Shown here: positions 26,509 to 40,600 of the stretch, one piece after another
Position numbering within the stretch: the stretch's first letter is position 1
How the letters are laid out: each line of letters begins with the position of its first letter
Source of the DNA: Arabidopsis thaliana
Taxonomy: Eukaryota; Streptophyta; Magnoliopsida; Brassicales; Brassicaceae
NCBI RefSeq assembly: GCF_000001735.4
Contig: NC_003076.8
Span: 6,696,001-6,760,000 of the forward strand
Length of the DNA: 64,000 nt
Direction of reading: 5' to 3'
The notes under the pieces: model-generated
Databases searched by the model: none
What the model saw: only the letters and a program-made list of their open reading frames with translations
Told to the model about the DNA's origin: nothing
Translations under genes and position numbers: made by a program

Positions 26509-28371
26509 AGAGCTTATACCTAATGTTTGAAGAAAATTCTACATGTACCAGGAAAAATACAAAACATTTCAGTTCAATTCGTCTAGACTTTTACTTTTCT
26601 TTTTGAAGGACACGAAAAATCATAATATAATGATAAGCATTCTATTAAGTTACTAAAATTTGCTTCTTTTTGTTTTGGAAAAATTCATCAGTGGTCATAA
26701 ATTAATCAATTCTTCATTTGCAAGTTACTAAAATTTGTTGCATTTGTAAACTATACATACAACGACTCTAAAATTTAGTATCCACTAAGCGAACATAAAA
26801 CATGTGTGTATATGTGTCTTTTCCTAATCACAATATTTACTGTAGTCTAACTGAGAAAAAATGGATATTGTTCAAGAATATAAAAGGCTGAGAGCAATCT
26901 CTATAAGTTTCGCAACCTACAAAATCCATTCGTTCAAATATAAAAATGTATATTACATACATTTTTTTCTTAAACCAAAGATACAATAATATATTACAGT
27001 TTTTCTGTAAATCCAATCATCAAACTAGCCTAGTTATTTTAAAAATGTATATCTATATATATATATATATATATATTTATGTCAATGTATGTCGTCATGG
27101 ATGAAAGAAAATAACTACAGCTGATTAAAAAAGACAAAAGAAGCTCGTAACGGCATGTTGAATAATTAAATAGCAAAGCTAGAATTGACTTGAAGAAAAT
27201 TAGGTATGTACTATCGTAATACTCGATCGATGAGTAAAAAAATACATGTGTTTTGACCTTGTTTTGTTGCATATATATCTAACATGCAAATATGTAACTG
27301 TCATTTTGAAACGTAAATATATGAATGCTTCATAACAGCTGTTTTGTCACTTATCTAGATAAACATATTTTCATGTTCATATTTAGCTAATTCACCTCAG
27401 ATACAAATACAGTAGTCAGTAGATAGAAACTCAGATCGTATACAAAGTTCAAATTTTAAATATTGTCTTTTACTTGTAGTCGTTGCTCTGAAATTGATTG
27501 AAATGAATTTTAAGTAAACGATCGAGTTAATCAAATTCATGTTTATAATTAAAAAGTATTAATGAAAAATCAGTTAATTAAAGAAAACAAAAACTAACTT
27601 ACGTCAACACTAATTATGAATTACTTGTTGGAATCGCATAATGCTTACTATTCCTTTCCGCGTAAATTTGAAACTGTCGTATTCAAGCCATCGTAATAGA
27701 GTCAGTTTTGTTGACAAAAAAAATGATTAATCGGAGTCAGCTGTCTCAAAACAATTGGACGGGGTCGTTTTCATATGCGCACAAAGATTCCTTGCGTTCC
27801 ATAAAAACTAGAAGTATATAAAACTTTTTCTTTTCCTTTCCTTATTTTGGTTTCAGGCTTTCAGCTAATTATTACCGGCGGTCGATATTTTGTTCCATTA
27901 TATTGATTGATTAATATTGGTTTCATCTTCTTATTCGAAAGAATCAAAGAAGTGCTGCAACTACATATCCCCTTGGTTGTAAATATTTTGGATATATATC
28001 CTTAAAAAACTAACAAAGCAACCCTTTAACAACCCTAACAAAGTAATTTTTCTTAATCCAAGAAAATCACATACGACGCTATTTCAAAATTAATAACAAT
28101 GGAAGCTTCTATATATTGTGCTTGCATTATTATGATCATAAATTTTAGGAGTTTCGAATCCATTTTTTTGGTTTGAAATCCACATGTTTTGGTTTACAAC
28201 ACACTTGTTTAATTTTAAAATCAATGAAAATTTCCAGGTTTACCAAATCACTTTTAATTAGGCAAACCAACAAACCCCATTAATTCTTATTATTACACAC
28301 GTGATCATTCTGATACACACGAGACCGATCAACTCCCAAACATTACATAAACTCGAAAACACACACACATG
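26509..28371. other. Peroxidase spacer, PER58-like promoter
   Basis: About 1.9 kb of AT-rich sequence between the two peroxidases. It holds the upstream promoter of the left gene and the 3' UTR of the right gene. A TA microsatellite lies at 27054-27077. No remnant of a third peroxidase was seen. Confidence 0.5.
27054..27077. repeat. AT dinucleotide microsatellite
   Basis: About 12 uninterrupted AT/TA units. Such tracts are often polymorphic between accessions. Confidence 0.9.
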
Positions 28372-29880
<1,509 letters not shown>

Positions 29881-29946
29881 CTAGATAGCTTGTTTAAAAG
29901 ACTTACTAAAGAGATAGTTTATTATTACTTAGAAAGAATTGGAGTT

Positions 29947-29956
29947 CTATTTATAG
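29947..29956 (-). promoter_or_regulatory. TATA box of PER59-like gene
   Basis: CTATAAATAG on the minus strand about 70-80 bp upstream of the ATG at 29877. Confidence 0.7.
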
Positions 29957-32560
29957 AGAAAACTAGATAGTAACGATCGATATCAAGGGTTTAATTGTGC
30001 TTCTGCCAGTGGGCTATTAAGAGAATGATTAGTGCATAGTGACGTGTGGCGGCTTTGAAAGATTGATTTCTTATGCTCAAGAGGATGCATTAAACTCCAT
30101 ATTATTATAATTCATGTAAGATTAGGCACTAAGAGCCATTTACGTTCATAGATTCATGAATTTCTATCTTGTTATTTAGTAAGTTGGCCGGTTTGATCTA
30201 CTTACGTTTAATCCACTAAAACAAGTGACTGTGTTTACTAGCTAACATCATGTAGTCAACTTTGTTTCAATAGTGTTGTATTTTAATGTATTTTGAGAAC
30301 GCAAGTGGATTTGGTATAAATCAACTCTCCCCACTCGTATGTAATTAAAGCATGCAATTGAGTTTCATTTTTTTCTTTTACTATGAAAAATTTGGACTAT
30401 TAATTTTCTATATGTACTTGTACATGCGCATGTAAAAATTGTTAACAAATTATTTATGTCATTCTTTCCACACTTCTCTAATTGCATGACTTATCCAAAA
30501 CAACGTATCTAGACACATTCTGCCGATATGAAAATATTATCAACAGTTTTTTTTATTTTATTTTTTTTATAAAAAGTTATGCATGTTTAGTTTTTTACGA
30601 ATTTGATAAATGACTTACTAAAATCCCAATTAATATCATATTTCTGAAAATCAGTGTGTTTTTTTGTTTGTAAACCATATTTGACTACTCTACTTGCACA
30701 TTTAAATTTTGTGAAACTTGATTGTTAATTAAGAACGCAAAATGGCGAATGGATAACATCATATTTTCGTAAAAAAAACCAAAAGAACATGTATATCTCT
30801 GAATTTCGGAAAACAATCTTAATGGTAGATTCCACGTAATAGTTAGTCTCTTGTGTTCTTACTTCCTCCTCGAACTTTGCAACTTGCGGCGATTTTTTAA
30901 TAATTTGTTAGTTTACAAAGTGCATAGTCCAAAAGACCCAAAACGTTCCAATTCCTCGTGTTCTTAGCATTATCGGCATGCGATATAAAAATACATATAC
31001 CACAGTCTTACCACATGTATTTTAATTATCTGTATTCTTAATTCGTATGTCAACGTCGCATACTTGTGTAAATTCCACGTTCGATCCCTCTAGAGCATTT
31101 TGTATCACCAAATCGTAGTTAAGAGATATTTTTAAAGGTTCAGAAAACCAGACTAACTAAAGTACAAAGTTTTTCATAAAAATTACGTAAAATCAAAGAA
31201 AGAGAGAAAGAAGAATCTCGTATGATAATCTTTTCAAAATTGTTGAATTTGGTAAAAGAAAGTTTATTAAACATGTATACATATACATTAAATCCTTGGT
31301 TCTTGAGTTTCATATAAAAATAGATATTTTTCAATGTTGTTGTTTTTTTCAGATACAAAAAAACTCGATCACAGTTTTCTTGATTTTTTGTTTTAATATT
31401 CACACAAACGCTTCATTGACTAAATCGACTTTTACAACGATTGGAATCGATCGATCCACATAGAACTTACAACAACTGAAATTAGAGAAGATTTGAATAA
31501 GAGAAAAGCAACGTAAATTAGATTAAGAGACTTCAATAACTGATAGAAATTCCGATTATTCATTGAAACATCCGTTCTTCAGGCAGTGTGTCATAACTCA
31601 TAAGATGGTTCACCTTTACACTTGACATTGAGAAGCAATCTAAACCTACAGGCTACACAAAATAAAACAATGGTTAACAAATTGTTATTAGAATGCAATA
31701 TATTTTCAAATTATACCATCGTAAATAACTAAATATTCTTATATGTTACATGTTCAAAACTGAAATTGGCGAATTATTAAACTTGAGTTTAGTGAATTAT
31801 TAATTCCTGTGATATTATTAAAAAGAAAATATGATGAATGTTATTCATTTATTACAAGCAATATGTCGCATCACTATTAATTACCTAATCTTAATTAACT
31901 CTATAGAGATCTAATGATTCGGTTATTCTATTTTTATTATTAGTATCGTGGACCTTAAATAACTCAACCCACTAACCCATCCGGGCCCAAACTTGGTGGG
32001 CCTAATTGTTTCTCAGAGGCAATCCAAGAATCTGAATCCAACCAAATAAGGACATCATTCATTCGGCTCTGAGATTCTCTTAAAGCTCTCTGCAACTGTC
32101 TCAAACCAAGACAAAGATATTACGCTTAATACTACTAAAGTGAAGCATCCAAATGCATTAAAAAAAGAAACATAAAACTCTATCACCCATAAGTTTTTTC
32201 ACTACAATGAACCCTGTTTTACTACAATCCATTATCATCAACAAGATGTACCAGAAAAGAAAAAAAACAAGCTTACCATGACTTCATATGAACTTCTCCG
32301 TGAAAGCGAGCCTCCTAAACTCTGGTACCAAAAGCGGTCAGAGAACTAGACTACACCTACTAAGACAAGTACATTTTGACATATACATCATAGAGCTGCT
32401 GCAGATATCCATCACTGACGCCTGTGCATACAAGAGACTTACATTATTTCAAAGTGAAACTCGTATGCATTCAACTTTTGCATCACCAGTTAGTTAACCA
32501 CTGCCTATCATCATGGGTTCTCGTCTGCTTCCCTCCTTGGTCCAGGTATCATATGGTCGC
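29957..32560. other. Long intergenic region
   Basis: About 2.6 kb between the PER59-like promoter and the stop codon of the next gene. The left part is probably promoter of the peroxidase. A pair of site II-like words (GGGCCCAAAC...TGGGCC, near 31983-32001) stands alone in the right part. No coding frame with gene-like character was found; the right end should be the 3' UTR of the PRL1-interactor-like gene. Confidence 0.5.
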
Positions 32561-34045
32561 TCATTGTTTTCCAGCAGAATCATTCTCAGACGCATCTTCA
32601 AGCTTCTCAATTGCCATTTCATTTTCCTTACTTTGATCCATACCAACCACACCTTGGTTGTCTTCCTCACATTGTTCCCCTGAAACTTCCCGAAACTCTG
32701 TCTCAGCTTTTTCCTTACCTTCAGGTTTACTTTCCCCAGAACTTCCCACACCAACCGATTGTTTGTTCGCTTTCACTTCATCCACGCTCTTGCTGTTATT
32801 GTTGTTTTCCTTCACCACAGCCTCATTATCCCTTGCCGCAACATCCTGCATACAAACATCTTCTGCAGCTACATGGTTCTCCTTTGTTTCACCACTAGTA
32901 CGAGCATCAGATCCCCCTGTATCATCACCATCACTTTCAGACTCATTCTCCACAACCTCCTCGTTAGCATCTTGAGCAACCATATCCCGCCTCTCGAGAT
33001 ACTGTAATCTTCTCCTCATGTCACCTAACTCCCTTTCCATCAAAAACAACCTTTCCTTCAAAGTTAAATTCTCTTCCTCCAGTTGAGCAATATGGCTATC
33101 CTGATCATCCACTCGGTTTTCCAAAACATTGTTATACTCAGAACCACCATAATTCGGATAAATCATCTCAAACCGACTCAAATCATGATCCAATCTCCTC
33201 TCAACCTCAACATGCTCCTCCACATCACTCTCACTCGACCCTCCTTCATCTTCATCATCCTCCTCATAAGGTTCCAACTCATTCCCATCAGCTCTCAGCC
33301 TAATCAGCCCTTTCATAGAGCCATAACCATCAACCCCCCACTCCTCCTTCGCCATATCACCCAACACCTCCCTAGACGGCGAGAACATTGGCGTAGGCAA
33401 CACCGCCGGTGTCACAGGGCATGGAGACACCAACTCAGCAATTCCACCAGATTTCTTCGCCCTGATAATAAACGAAGTCGTGTTCCTCGGCGCATAAGGA
33501 ACATATCGGTTACCATACTTCTTCTTCGGATAAAACTTCCTCGTCTTTAACCTATTCTGAGACTGCAGCTCATTCAAAGTCGGCGGCTTGTAACCACCAG
33601 CACCAACCTGAATACTACCAGAACCAGGAAGTTGCTGAGGGTTATACATAGGAATCCCAGAGTTATGCATCCTCCTAATTTGCTGCTGCTGCTGCTCCAT
33701 CATTGGCCTCTTGTCACTTGTAATCTTCTTCCCTTTCCAATTGTTCCGACTCATTTTCGAACCAAAGTTATTAGGAGCAAGATTCTGCTGATACTCGGAA
33801 CTCAAACTCTGGTTAAGGTTAAAGTTGCGTGGATTCATCATCATTGGCTGATTGCTGTTCATCATAACCTGTGGTGGCTGCTGATTCATTCCCATAATCG
33901 GATGAGATTGGCCTAATAACGGACTCTGGTTCATAATCCGTGGTACCTGTGACGGCGGCGGCGGATTCATCCTCTGTTGCGGTGGAGGCTGACCAATCAT
34001 CTGCTGTGGAGGTGGCGGATTCATCAGCTTAGATTGATCGTTCAT
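32561..34045 (-). CDS. PRL1-interacting-factor-like protein with HEXIM-like motif order
   Basis: Intronless 494-residue protein, MNDQSKLMNPPPPQQMIGQP at the start. Residues 1-90 are Pro/Gln/Met-rich and low-complexity; residues 118-122 are a short polyGln. Residues 150-200 hold the best-conserved-looking block: a basic stretch (RLKTRKFYPKKKYGNRY) directly followed by APRNTTSFIIR. An acidic run (EEDDEDEGGSSESD, about 261-275) comes next, then LDHDLSRFEMIYP (285-297), then a coiled coil (about 315-352, IAQLEEENLTLKERLFLMER). The C-terminal 140 residues are Glu/Asp/Lys/Ser-rich and look disordered. From memory this locus is called a PRLI-interacting factor. The order basic, NTT-F, acidic, D-x-S/RFE, coiled coil resembles animal HEXIM proteins (see finding). 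Probably nuclear. The start is preceded by an AG that could end a 5' UTR intron. Confidence 0.8.
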   Translation of the reverse strand: MNDQSKLMNPPPPQQMIGQPPPQQRMNPPPPSQVPRIMNQSPLLGQSHPIMGMNQQPPQVMMNSNQPMMMNPRNFNLNQSLSSEYQQNLAPNNFGSKMSRNNWKGKKITSDKRPMMEQQQQQIRRMHNSGIPMYNPQQLPGSGSIQVGAGGYKPPTLNELQSQNRLKTRKFYPKKKYGNRYVPYAPRNTTSFIIRAKKSGGIAELVSPCPVTPAVLPTPMFSPSREVLGDMAKEEWGVDGYGSMKGLIRLRADGNELEPYEEDDEDEGGSSESDVEEHVEVERRLDHDLSRFEMIYPNYGGSEYNNVLENRVDDQDSHIAQLEEENLTLKERLFLMERELGDMRRRLQYLERRDMVAQDANEEVVENESESDGDDTGGSDARTSGETKENHVAAEDVCMQDVAARDNEAVVKENNNNSKSVDEVKANKQSVGVGSSGESKPEGKEKAETEFREVSGEQCEEDNQGVVGMDQSKENEMAIEKLEDASENDSAGKQ

Positions 34046-35483
34046 CTAGGTGACACAAACACTAATTTCGAAACAAAAACCCTAATTTTCGCAAATCTCA
34101 AATCAAAAGTCGAAGCAAGTCGATAGATAGATCAATGGACAAGAGATTAATCTGAGTGCTGACGAGTGGAATTTTTACAAAACAAACCACAGATCAAACA
34201 AAAAAAAAATTACAGACAGATCAAACAAAAAAGCCAACAAGAGAAACACTAGGATTGGGATTTTTCGTAATTAGAATTTTGTTTGTTAAGTTTTTAAGAT
34301 GAAGTTTTAGGAGTTTGAGAATCTTTGTTGTAATTTTGGATCTGGAAACTTTTTTTTTTTGGTTTGGGCAGAAGAAAAATAAATTAAAGGCAAAGAGAAC
34401 CTCTGTGTACGAACGGCAGAAGAGATGATGAGATTCTTTAAATAGAGGCGACGAAAAGATGCCAAGTCCTAATCAACGATGGAGATGCGACACGTTTAAA
34501 CCGACGGCTGAGATTATGTTTATATTTAAAGGGTAGAGTCGGTTACGGTTTTCTTTGATATTATTATTATTATTAGTTAGAAATATTTTAAATCATAAAC
34601 CTAATCACTTGATAATTTGGCAAAATATTATTCAACCTTTTTCTGCTAAAGTTAATTTAACTTTAATATCAAAATTCATATTTGGACGTTCTACTTTAGG
34701 TAACTATGTTTTTTGCCTCTTTTTTTCTCTTGATGATGGTATTTTAATTATAATTTTAGAGAAAAGTGGACTATTTCCAAAATTTGGTTTTGATTGCAAT
34801 CACACATTAGCCCCAAAATTTGGACTATATTAACAAACCTCCCTATAATTAATCATTCAATGGAGAAGAATCTCAACATTTTAAGGTATCAAAGTCATTT
34901 CTAATCCATAAGTGTTCATGTTCTTCTTTTATTCATATCCTTGAGTTATGCTATTTTCTTCTCCTTTCTTGAACCGTGAGTTACGTTATACGAGTTTCAT
35001 CACATATCAAGTTTCGTATACCATGGTCCATAGCACACTCTGTCATGTTTGGGTCTTCTAACTGTTGTCAAAGATACGTCAAAGAGTCATTTCGTACAAT
35101 TTCCACCAACAAGTGCAACATGGAAACCCCACTCCTAATTAATGTTTTACCGGCAGAAGCAATCTCTGCCAAGGACAAATGTTTGGCATTCCCATAATTT
35201 TTCCTATTGCTTCTAAGCTTCTCAAAAAAAATAAAGTGTTGCAATTGTCAAGATCGATAGGAACAAAGATAAAGACTGATACTGATTGGGGGTTGTTGTA
35301 TATCATAGACAAAGATTGAACACCATATATGACAACTTCCATAAACGGCCTATGACACGGAATGAGTAATACCGAGTTTCCAACATTTTTGTAACCTGAG
35401 TCAAGTAGGCTTCCCTCCTAGGACATGGAGGAAACCATATCTGACGACTGACGCCATGGTGTATGCTTCAGGGCAGGAAATGC
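34046..35483. other. Promoter/leader of PRL1-interactor-like gene; MED31 3' flank
   Basis: About 1.4 kb. Near 34075-34086 the leader has AAAACCCTAAT (a telo-box-type word). A TTA microsatellite lies at 34559-34574. The remainder is AT-rich and ends in the MED31 3' UTR. No gene is seen. Confidence 0.5.
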
Positions 35484-36821
35484 TTATATACCCTTCCTGA
35501 CATTATATGACTCACATATTAGAGTGTTGCTTTTTTTCGTAACACATTTGCAGTCATCTTAAAAACACACACAAAATGGTCATCATTATCAAGAAGAAGA
35601 AAGGAGCACATACTTTCTCTTCCTACGATCAATTCCAGTAGCACCCATATTCCTAGTGTCATTCTTAGAAAGCATATTATTGTACTGCATTGGAGAAAGG
35701 GCTGGAGAGAGAGCAGCAGTTGCAGATGGTGCAGGTGGCAAAGAAGTTGAAGGTGCAACTGGTGGTTGTGGAGGTACAGGCTCTGGAAGAGGCCGAGGTA
35801 GAATGTGCTTCAGTCTGTTGTTTCTGTAGTTCTTCCAATAGTAAAACTGTTGTCTATGCGCCAATTCCTGGAAAAATCCAGATTCAACCGAAGACAAAGT
35901 TCAAAACTTAAGAAAACTTCAACAACAATAGATTTCCTATAAGAAATTCTGACAAAGGACATAAAGTTTAGAATATTAAACAACTTTCTCTATCTCATGA
36001 ATAGATGGGCATAAACGCAGAATCACAGAACCAAACTAGCAGAACGTAAGCAAGGTTTTGTACTAGAGAGACCCTAAACTCTACAAGTCCCCAAAACACA
36101 TTCCAAAAACACCAGTACCCTAACATTTTGAACCACTCCCTATTCACAATGCTCACTAACATGCTGATTTCACTTGATGATTCATATCGTATTCTTGTAC
36201 CTTGTTTGCAGGATGAGCCATAGCAGTCCTGAAGTTGGGGTTTTGAAGAAGTTCAAGGAAATATAGGCAGTGTGGGTACCTGTAACAAGAACATAGGAAA
36301 CCAAAGATATATTATCCAAACCTTCACAAGACTCTACAAGACTACACCAATTCCATAAGATATTCCAACTTACATAATGAACTTGATGTACTCTGGTCGC
36401 TGCCAGTATTGAAGATACTTCAAGTATCCAATAAATGCTTCATCTTCAAAATACCGATTCTGTGCCAGGTCTGCCAAACAGTAACCAAAAGCAGAATGTG
36501 GTAAGTACAAACCCTAAGCCTTAGAACAAATCCCTTTTTAAATCTCAATTTCGAACACTAAAACCCTAAGCCATAGAACGAATTCTAAACTTACAGTGGA
36601 TGTAAGTAGGATTGGCGAGACATTGAATAAATTCAAGTTCCAGTAAGAATCGTTGCCTTCCACCGTCGGGATCCTTGTAAGTGTTTTTTGGCCTGTAGAG
36701 ATGCGAATTAGATAATAAAAGAGCAGATTTGAAGAATATGAAAGTGTACAAGAGGAAGAAGATGCACTCACGGGGATGGAATTTCTGATGCATCATCACC
36801 CATCTCCTCTGGCGAAGCCAT
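35484..36821 (-). CDS. MED31: Mediator complex subunit 31 (SOH1)
   Basis: Subunit of the Mediator middle module that couples activators to RNA polymerase II. Exon 1 begins MASPEEMGDDASEIPSPP at 36821; later exons give KNTYKDPDGGRQRFLLELEF, then IQCLANPTYIHYLAQN, YFEDEAFIGYLKYLQYWQRP, EYIKFIMYPHCLYFLELLQN and PNFRTAMAHPANKELAHRQQ. This is the complete, highly conserved MED31 core. A plant-type Pro/Ala tail follows (LPRPLPEPVPPQPPVAPSTS). The last exon is inferred: after RRKRK a GTATGT donor joins to an AG at 35497-35498, giving K-G-I-stop and a total near 196 residues. If the intron is retained the protein would instead end YVLLSSS at 35589. Confidence 0.92.
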
Positions 36822-37621
36822 GAACGAACGGAACCTGAAGCAAATTTGGATTCTCCCAATAGAGGAATCAGACGGAGGTAGACGGAGGATTTTGGTTCTG
36901 ATTTCTGAATTGAATTTTGGTTATAAACCAAAGGCCTAAACCGGTTCTGAATGCAAATAGAAAAAGAGATTGGAAAATTAGTACAAAATTACGGTTTAAG
37001 AAGCGGTCTTTTTTTTTTTTTTTCCACAAGAAGCGGTCTTAAAAGAACCGTTATACTCGGTAGCAGATGGAGAAGTCTCTGCCCAAACTTGGAGTTACTT
37101 TACATTCAAAGATTCACTTGGTGGCATTTTTAGTCATGTTATGAATCTCTTTCTTACTTATCTCAAGATTATGAATCACAAGGACAAATCTTGAATTTTG
37201 AAACATGGACCGGAATCTTTATGCAATCATACAAAAGTTTTTTTGTGACCAATCGATATAGATGTTGCAACTCTTTGTCATGCTAACTATGGTTGAGGAT
37301 TATAGCAGACAGAAAATCTGAGGACATTTGGCTCCAATGAGTTGGCCCTCAAAAATGTATACTGTACATTGTAATGTTGTAATCCCCGCAAAATGTGACA
37401 GCTAAAAAGCTAGAGTTTCCCACAGTTAAAAAAAAAAATCAAAAGACAAGAGCCATCAGACCCTGGACTGACCTATGCAACTCCCAAGACAGTTTTCGTA
37501 TCCAGCCTGCGTGCTGTACTCAGTTCTTACTTGCCAATCAACACCTTGTGCCAACTTGCCAAGACAAGTTCTGTTTCAGAAGTTAATGGCCTTCAAATTC
37601 AGGTGATGGCTTTACAAGTTT
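36822..37621. other. MED31 promoter and WD40 gene 3' flank
   Basis: About 800 bp. The left part holds the MED31 leader/promoter, with a 15-T tract near 37010-37023 flanked by two copies of AAGAAGCGGTCTT. The right part is the 3' flank of the WD40 gene. No gene is seen. Confidence 0.5.
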
Positions 37622-40600
37622 TCACCATAGCTTGTGAATCCCAATTGCTAAATCTGATGAGATGGAGACGAGCAGCGGATAAGAAGAGTGCCACTCGGCT
37701 TTGAACACTCTTTTCTTATGAGCTTTCATCGAGAGAGACGGGCTCGGTGCATTGTATCGGATATCAAAGATGTGGATCACGGGGTCTGCAGAACCAGATG
37801 AGATGTGTAAACCATCTGGAGACCAAGACTGATTAATTAGAGCCGACTGCGATTCACTGCTTTCTTGCTTCCACCCAAAAGAAAATAGTTCTGTCTGAGG
37901 CAATCTAACATCATACAACCGCAGTTGCCGGTCTAGCTGCCTGCAAACACAACACAAGCAAAAGAACGGACTTTAAGGCAATCGCTTCTTCTGGGATATA
38001 TATAAATCAAGAGTCAGTTTTACCTCGTGTTAACCATGACAAGATTAACATCTCGCGGGTTTGGCATTATATTTGTGCATCTGTTGTCTAGTCTATGTTT
38101 AAATGTGACTTTTTCTTCTCGGGCATCAAACCCAACAAATCTCCTATCGTCTCCACATGACAAGACGTGATTGTTATGGCGCATTCCAGTAACTCCCATC
38201 ACAGCCGACGAATGCAAGTCCCTATGCAGAAGCGTCGGCTTCCACGCATTATTCTCACACTGATCCCGCCATAACACTACTGCATGGTCACTCCCACCTG
38301 TGATGAAGCAAGGATCATCCCAAGGCGTAAACATGATTCTGTTGATAAGACCTTTGCTATGAGGCCTGTCCTCCATAAATTGCGACTCACATCTCTGCAG
38401 ATGAACAGATATCCAAAAAGAAATGAGCACATAACTAACTTCCCCAAGGATAAAAGACTATAACCATCAAGTTAGATCTTACAACTAGTAGATAAGTCAA
38501 GGGTCGAATCAAATTCCCAATTATTCCAGCTATATTGATTTTTTTCTTTCTAACAGGTTATGAAGACCAAGTTAACTTTCTACAAGTTTAAGCACACACT
38601 CCACTCATGAATGTCCAATCGCAAATTTAATATGGTAAAACGCTAGAATGTGCTACAGCATTCATATACTTTTACCTCTCCAGCTTCATTCAGATATATG
38701 GCTGATATCTGAGGGTGACCATCATCTGCAGTATACACGGAGAAAAGTGCATTCTTATGTGGATGCCAAGCTATATCTTCTGCCCATTTCTTCTGATCTA
38801 CTGCTACCCGATTAACCGTCTTAAACAAAGTAGCGGTGGACCTGCTCAATGGTGAAAGCATGATGGATAGGTTAGTATCCAACGAAATTCAGATTAAAAT
38901 GTTCACGAAAATAAGAGTAGAAAAAATTGTACAAAACTCTATCTCTTAAGATCATGTACAACTAAACGTTGCAGCTTGTTGACAAATATAAGTGAAACTA
39001 AATTTCGCCTACTTATCACGTGGATGGATGAAGGTGATGTCAACTGGAACTAGAAATACATAATTAAAATTTCTGATACATATGAAAATCAAGGAATTCT
39101 ATATGGATTTGAAGTTGAATAATCCAATAACCCCTCCTAAAACCATTTAAACCCCCAAGAAATCAGAAAGAAATATCATAATCAGTAGATCAGGCATATT
39201 TACAGGAGACTTACCTATCAGACTGAAGCTTCCAGAAATGAACAGCCCCATCCAATGCACTGAAGCATAACCAAAAACCAAAATCAAGAGAGGGAAAAGA
39301 AAAAGATTAAGCACATGAGTCGAGAGTATATTAGGTTAGCTAATTGACCAATGACTTTCTTGGTTCCATGATTCCCTCTTATGCATATAATATCATTTCC
39401 TTAGTAAAAAATCCAGACAAAGCCCCAAGCGACAGTTATGAGACCGAATTTCATCCAGGAGAATGGCAGATAATAATTTAGGTAGCATCTTCTATTCACT
39501 TTTGGAAAAGAGAAAAACATAAATAATGTAAAAAAGCACCTTGTAGCAAATAGCTCACGGTTGGAAGGAGAAAGAGCAAGACTTCTCATTCTTTTCGTGT
39601 GGCAACTTGGTAGCATGCCGGCAGTACGGCCTTCAATTGTGGGACGCAAAGAGCTTCTACCTATAAGTGCTATCAACTCATCATGTCCTCGGAATTCTGT
39701 AAAGAACAAAAGAAACAATAGATTCAGAGCAATGAGAAGGTAAGATGTGGCAAATCGACCAAATGAATGGCTTTTACCAGATTTTTCCTGTTGTCCTTGT
39801 TGAGAAATGTTAGAAGAAACTCTGATCCTTGGCTTTGCCAAATCCTTATTAGTGTGGTTATCTGGAGCTTGAGCAACTTCATTAGGAATACTACGAGATC
39901 TCTTGTCAAGACCACTTTTGTCTTCCTTTGGGACATTAGAATCCCTTGTAGCCATGGGCTGAGCTGCGTTATCTCGACCTTGGGATTCCCTCACCACTTC
40001 ATCAGGAATACTCCGCAATCTCCTGGCCTCAGGGCCACTTTTATCTTCTTTTGGAACATCATAACCCCTCGTAGCCATGGGTTGAGTTTCCTTATCTCGA
40101 TCTTGGGTTTCCCTTACCACTTCATCAGGAATACTACGAGGTCTCTTGGCCTCGGGGCCACATGTGTCTTCCCTTGGAATGTTATAATCCCTTGTAGCCA
40201 TGGGTTGAGCTTGGGTGGTCTCATTTACTTCAGCTCTGACGGTAGCAGAAGCTCTTCGTTTAAAAGAAGGCGGTAAGATAATGGATGGCAATTTCAAGGA
40301 TTCCATCTCACTAGGTGATTGTGGAGTAGAGTTTTCATTGGCAGTCTTCGTCTTATTTCCCTCGTTCCAGAACTCTGCTATACCAAGTATACTTCCAGTT
40401 TTACCAGGCGCTTTTGGTTTTGACTTAGAAAAGATACCATTTCCAACACGATCAATTTGTAAAAATTTAGCCTCCGCATCTGCCATCAGTTTTCTCTCTT
40501 CAGCAAGCTGCAGATACATCAGAAGTTTTAAGAAGAAGACCAAACAGTAAGACTCTCGCTTGCACATTCCAAGGGAAGATATACGCAGAACATGAGAAAA

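Noticed and set aside
33083-33550. 155-codon plus-strand ORF inside the PRL1-interactor-like gene
   Set aside because: Shadow of the 494-codon gene on the opposite strand; composition is that of a reverse complement of acidic and basic codons.
39767-40276. 169-codon plus-strand ORF over the WD40 exon 2 repeats
   Set aside because: Antisense shadow of the repeat region; its own repeats simply mirror the 123-bp units.
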